From assembly GCA_007694125.1 (NCBI GenBank), contig RECH01000142.1, positions 1 to 36,601 of the forward strand: DNA of 36,601 bases, written 5' to 3'. The DNA is from Leptolyngbya sp. DLM2.Bin15. GTDB taxonomy: Bacteria; Cyanobacteriota; Cyanobacteriia; RECH01. Every line of letters begins with the position of its first letter. Position 1 is the first letter of the stretch. Below, one piece after another: positions 34,754 through 36,601 of this stretch. Both the position numbers and the translations under genes were made by a program. The notes under the pieces were generated by a model, which had not been told where the DNA came from, did not search any database, and saw nothing but the letters and a program-made list of their open reading frames with translations.

Positions 34754-36403
34754 ATGATCGTTCGTTTTTTGGTTTCCCTGCTGGCACTGCTGATGGTGGC
34801 GGTGATGGGCTTGGGGCTATCAAGCTGTAGCACAACTGACCTTCGTCCCACGATTCCGCTTGCGGAGATTCAGGGTAAGGCGAGTCCTGAAGCCGCGATG
34901 TTTGTGGCTAAGCAGGCTCCCCTGATGGTGTCGGTGTTGGTGCGTCCGGATGAACTAGCCGCCATCGATGCCCAACTAATTGCCCAAGGGCGATCGCCCC
35001 TCTCGGCCGAGCAACTCACCCAGGCCTGGTTAGCCGATACGGGGCTGAGCTATGGCCGCGATATCCAGCCTTGGGTGGGCGATGAAGTTACCCTGGCGGT
35101 CACCACGGCTGACCTCGATCGCAATCCCGAAAACGGTGAGCAGCCGGGCTATCTGCTGGCTCTGAGCAGCACCGACCTGCAGCGATCGGAGCAATTTGTG
35201 CAAAAACTCTGGCGCAATCAAGCGATCGCGGGCTCTGATCTCGTCTTTGAACGCTATGCCGGGGTGACCATTACCACCCATGTTCCCAGCGATCCAGAGC
35301 AAGCGCCCACCCTAGCCAGCGCCACCGTTGACTCCTTTGTACTGCTAGCCAATCACCCCAAGGTGTTGCAGCAGGCTTTGAATACGGTGCAGGTGACCAA
35401 CTTGAGCATCGCCCAAGATCGCCGCTACCAGGCAGCCTTGGCCCATGGGGGCGATCGCTTGGCTGTGGTGTTTGTGAACGTGCCGCAGTTGCTCGCTTGG
35501 CTGGTGCCGTCGGCGGATCCAGCTCCTTTCCCCCTTTTGACCAGCTTGCTAGCGGGCGTGCGATCCACAGCCGGGGGCTTGGTGATCGAAGGGTCTCTCT
35601 TCTCCGCTGCCGGGCAGCAAATGCCCCTCAGCCAACCGCTGCTCTCTGCCCCCGTGGGCGCTCTACAGTACATCCCTCGCCAGAGTGCGCTGGTGGCGGC
35701 GGGGGTGGATCTATTCAGCAGTTGGCAGCAGCTCAATGCCGGGCTGGCGGGCTATCGATTGCCGCAGCAATGGCTGGGTTCCCTGGTGAGCGATCGCCAA
35801 ACCCAATGGGGACTTGACCTGCCGCAGGATATTCTGTCCCATCTCGTCGGGGAATATGCGATCGCCCTATTGCCCACCACGCCTGCCTTTAGCGATTGGG
35901 TCTTGGTGACCCAGTCCTCCCCCGAGTTGGCCGAGGTGCTGCAGGATCTAGATGCCGTCGCCACCGAGCAGGGCGTCAGCCTCGGGCGGTTTACCCTGGG
36001 TGAACAGTCCATTACCGCTTGGGCAACCCTGCAGCCGGTCACTGAACCCCAACTGCAGCTTGCCGCTCAGGTGCAGGGCGTTTATACCAGCCTGGGCAAC
36101 TATACCTTGGTGGCCAGCTCCCTCAGGGCCATGCAGGCGGCCCTGGCGGCCCCCGCCCAGTCATTTCTGGGAGATGCCACCTTTCAGCGAGCGATCGCTC
36201 CCTTCCATACCCCCAACGACGGCTACCTATACCTGAACTGGAGCCAGCTACGAGGGGCGATCGCCCAAAAAATTCCCCTTCTTTCCTTCATCACCAGTCC
36301 TAAAACGCCACTGGTGACCGACGTAGACGAGATCACCTTCACCAGCTACGGCAACGACTCCACCGCCCAGAGCGGCGAGATTTTTCTCCATGTGGGTCGC
36401 TAG
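34754..36403 (+). CDS. DUF3352 lipoprotein
   Basis: The first 25 residues are a lipoprotein signal (MIVRFLVSLLALLMVAVMG then the lipobox LSSC), so the protein is probably lipid-anchored in a cell-envelope or thylakoid membrane. The rest (about 35-549) matches the pattern of DUF3352 proteins of cyanobacteria: an APLMVSVLVRPDELAA start, the DIQPWVGDEVTLAVT block, and a repeated similar fold in the second half (LVGEYAIALLPTTPAFSDWVLVTQ). The function is unknown. The TAG stop (36401-36403) lies in the CTAG that begins a repeat copy. It is in the same direction as ftrV, 150 bp downstream, but probably has its own promoter. Confidence 0.9.
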   Translation: MIVRFLVSLLALLMVAVMGLGLSSCSTTDLRPTIPLAEIQGKASPEAAMFVAKQAPLMVSVLVRPDELAAIDAQLIAQGRSPLSAEQLTQAWLADTGLSYGRDIQPWVGDEVTLAVTTADLDRNPENGEQPGYLLALSSTDLQRSEQFVQKLWRNQAIAGSDLVFERYAGVTITTHVPSDPEQAPTLASATVDSFVLLANHPKVLQQALNTVQVTNLSIAQDRRYQAALAHGGDRLAVVFVNVPQLLAWLVPSADPAPFPLLTSLLAGVRSTAGGLVIEGSLFSAAGQQMPLSQPLLSAPVGALQYIPRQSALVAAGVDLFSSWQQLNAGLAGYRLPQQWLGSLVSDRQTQWGLDLPQDILSHLVGEYAIALLPTTPAFSDWVLVTQSSPELAEVLQDLDAVATEQGVSLGRFTLGEQSITAWATLQPVTEPQLQLAAQVQGVYTSLGNYTLVASSLRAMQAALAAPAQSFLGDATFQRAIAPFHTPNDGYLYLNWSQLRGAIAQKIPLLSFITSPKTPLVTDVDEITFTSYGNDSTAQSGEIFLHVGR

Positions 36404-36511
36404 TAACGCAAGACAGAAGAACGAAGACAGAAAAACGAAAAGGACGTCCAGGACACACTAAGGTTTCCCACCTCAGCACATAGGTGGATTACTTACGCCT
36501 CAGAGAACTAG
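36400..36511 (+). repeat. 112-bp CTAG-bounded repeat, copy 4
   Basis: This copy runs from CTAG (36400-36403) to CTAG (36508-36511). The A-rich part is identical to copies 1 and 2 over more than 30 bases (from GCAAGACAG to GAAAAGG). The hairpin arms are CCCACCT and AGGTGGA, so the fourth pair has changed from G:C to A:T on both sides. It provides the DUF3352 stop codon. Confidence 0.92.
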
Positions 36512-36601
36512 GTAGGCAGGAGGGATATGCCCTTGTGAACCACGGGTACCCTGAGCCATACTAAGACAGCCCAAGGGTTGGGTACCTATATCGAGGTGGA
36601 G

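Overview
The window is chromosomal DNA from a cyanobacterium, probably a filamentous Leptolyngbya/Oscillatoria-type species (the genus is a guess). Dozens of the HIP1 octamer GCGATCGC are scattered through genes and spacers. The gene content is also cyanobacterial: the NblS/Hik33 sensor kinase, the variable subunit of ferredoxin-thioredoxin reductase (ftrV), a valyl-tRNA synthetase carrying the CAAD membrane domain, a DICT-domain protein, DUF3352 and pentapeptide-repeat proteins. There are no rRNA or tRNA genes, no CRISPR array, no prophage and no transposase gene.

Layout. 1-44: the tail of a gene. 439-3880: a three-gene MacA/MacB-type ABC exporter (adaptor, permease, ATPase). 3877-5235 (-): a secreted TPR protein whose stop codon shares a TTAA with the ATPase. 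5710-9166: purD and nblS. 9207-11701 (-): a small secreted pentapeptide protein and recN. 12157-14199: an ABC1/UbiB-type kinase. 14224-18303 (-): a small conserved unknown and valS. 18816-19160: a small unknown. 19279-21222 (-): a CHAT-protease/FHA protein and a MoaD-like beta-grasp protein. 21570-23706 (-): a DICT/degenerate HD-GYP protein and a pentapeptide-repeat protein. 23744-25933 (-): a PadR regulator and a B12-binding-type radical SAM protein. 25934-27264: 1.3 kb without a convincing gene. 27265-29022 (-): a GT39-like membrane glycosyltransferase. 29174-29866: a PD-(D/E)XK nuclease. 30029-31495 (-): an NfeD/SPFH pair. 32087-36403: a zinc-ribbon/pseudokinase-like/PP2C phosphatase, ftrV and a DUF3352 lipoprotein.

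The most interesting signal is not a gene. A ~111-bp element occurs four times (278-388, 3014-3124, 19157-19259, 36400-36511). It has CTAG at its ends (lost at one end of the third copy), an A-rich left half and a central hairpin. The hairpin is kept by one compensatory base-pair change and by wobble pairs. In all three plus-oriented copies the left CTAG supplies the TAG stop codon of the upstream gene. Two copies in opposite orientation bracket the exporter adaptor-permease pair. I interpret the family as a MITE-like element with IS630-type target preference that docks at stop codons.

Regulatory sites fit the gene content. A perfect match to the cyanobacterial LexA box lies upstream of recN inside a cluster of three palindromes. 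A 15/16 match to HLR1, the RpaB site controlled by NblS, lies upstream of the ABC1 kinase. A perfect 14-bp-stem hairpin separates padR from the radical SAM gene. Short tandem duplications of 9-15 bp recur in spacers and, always in multiples of three, inside genes, which suggests frequent replication slippage.
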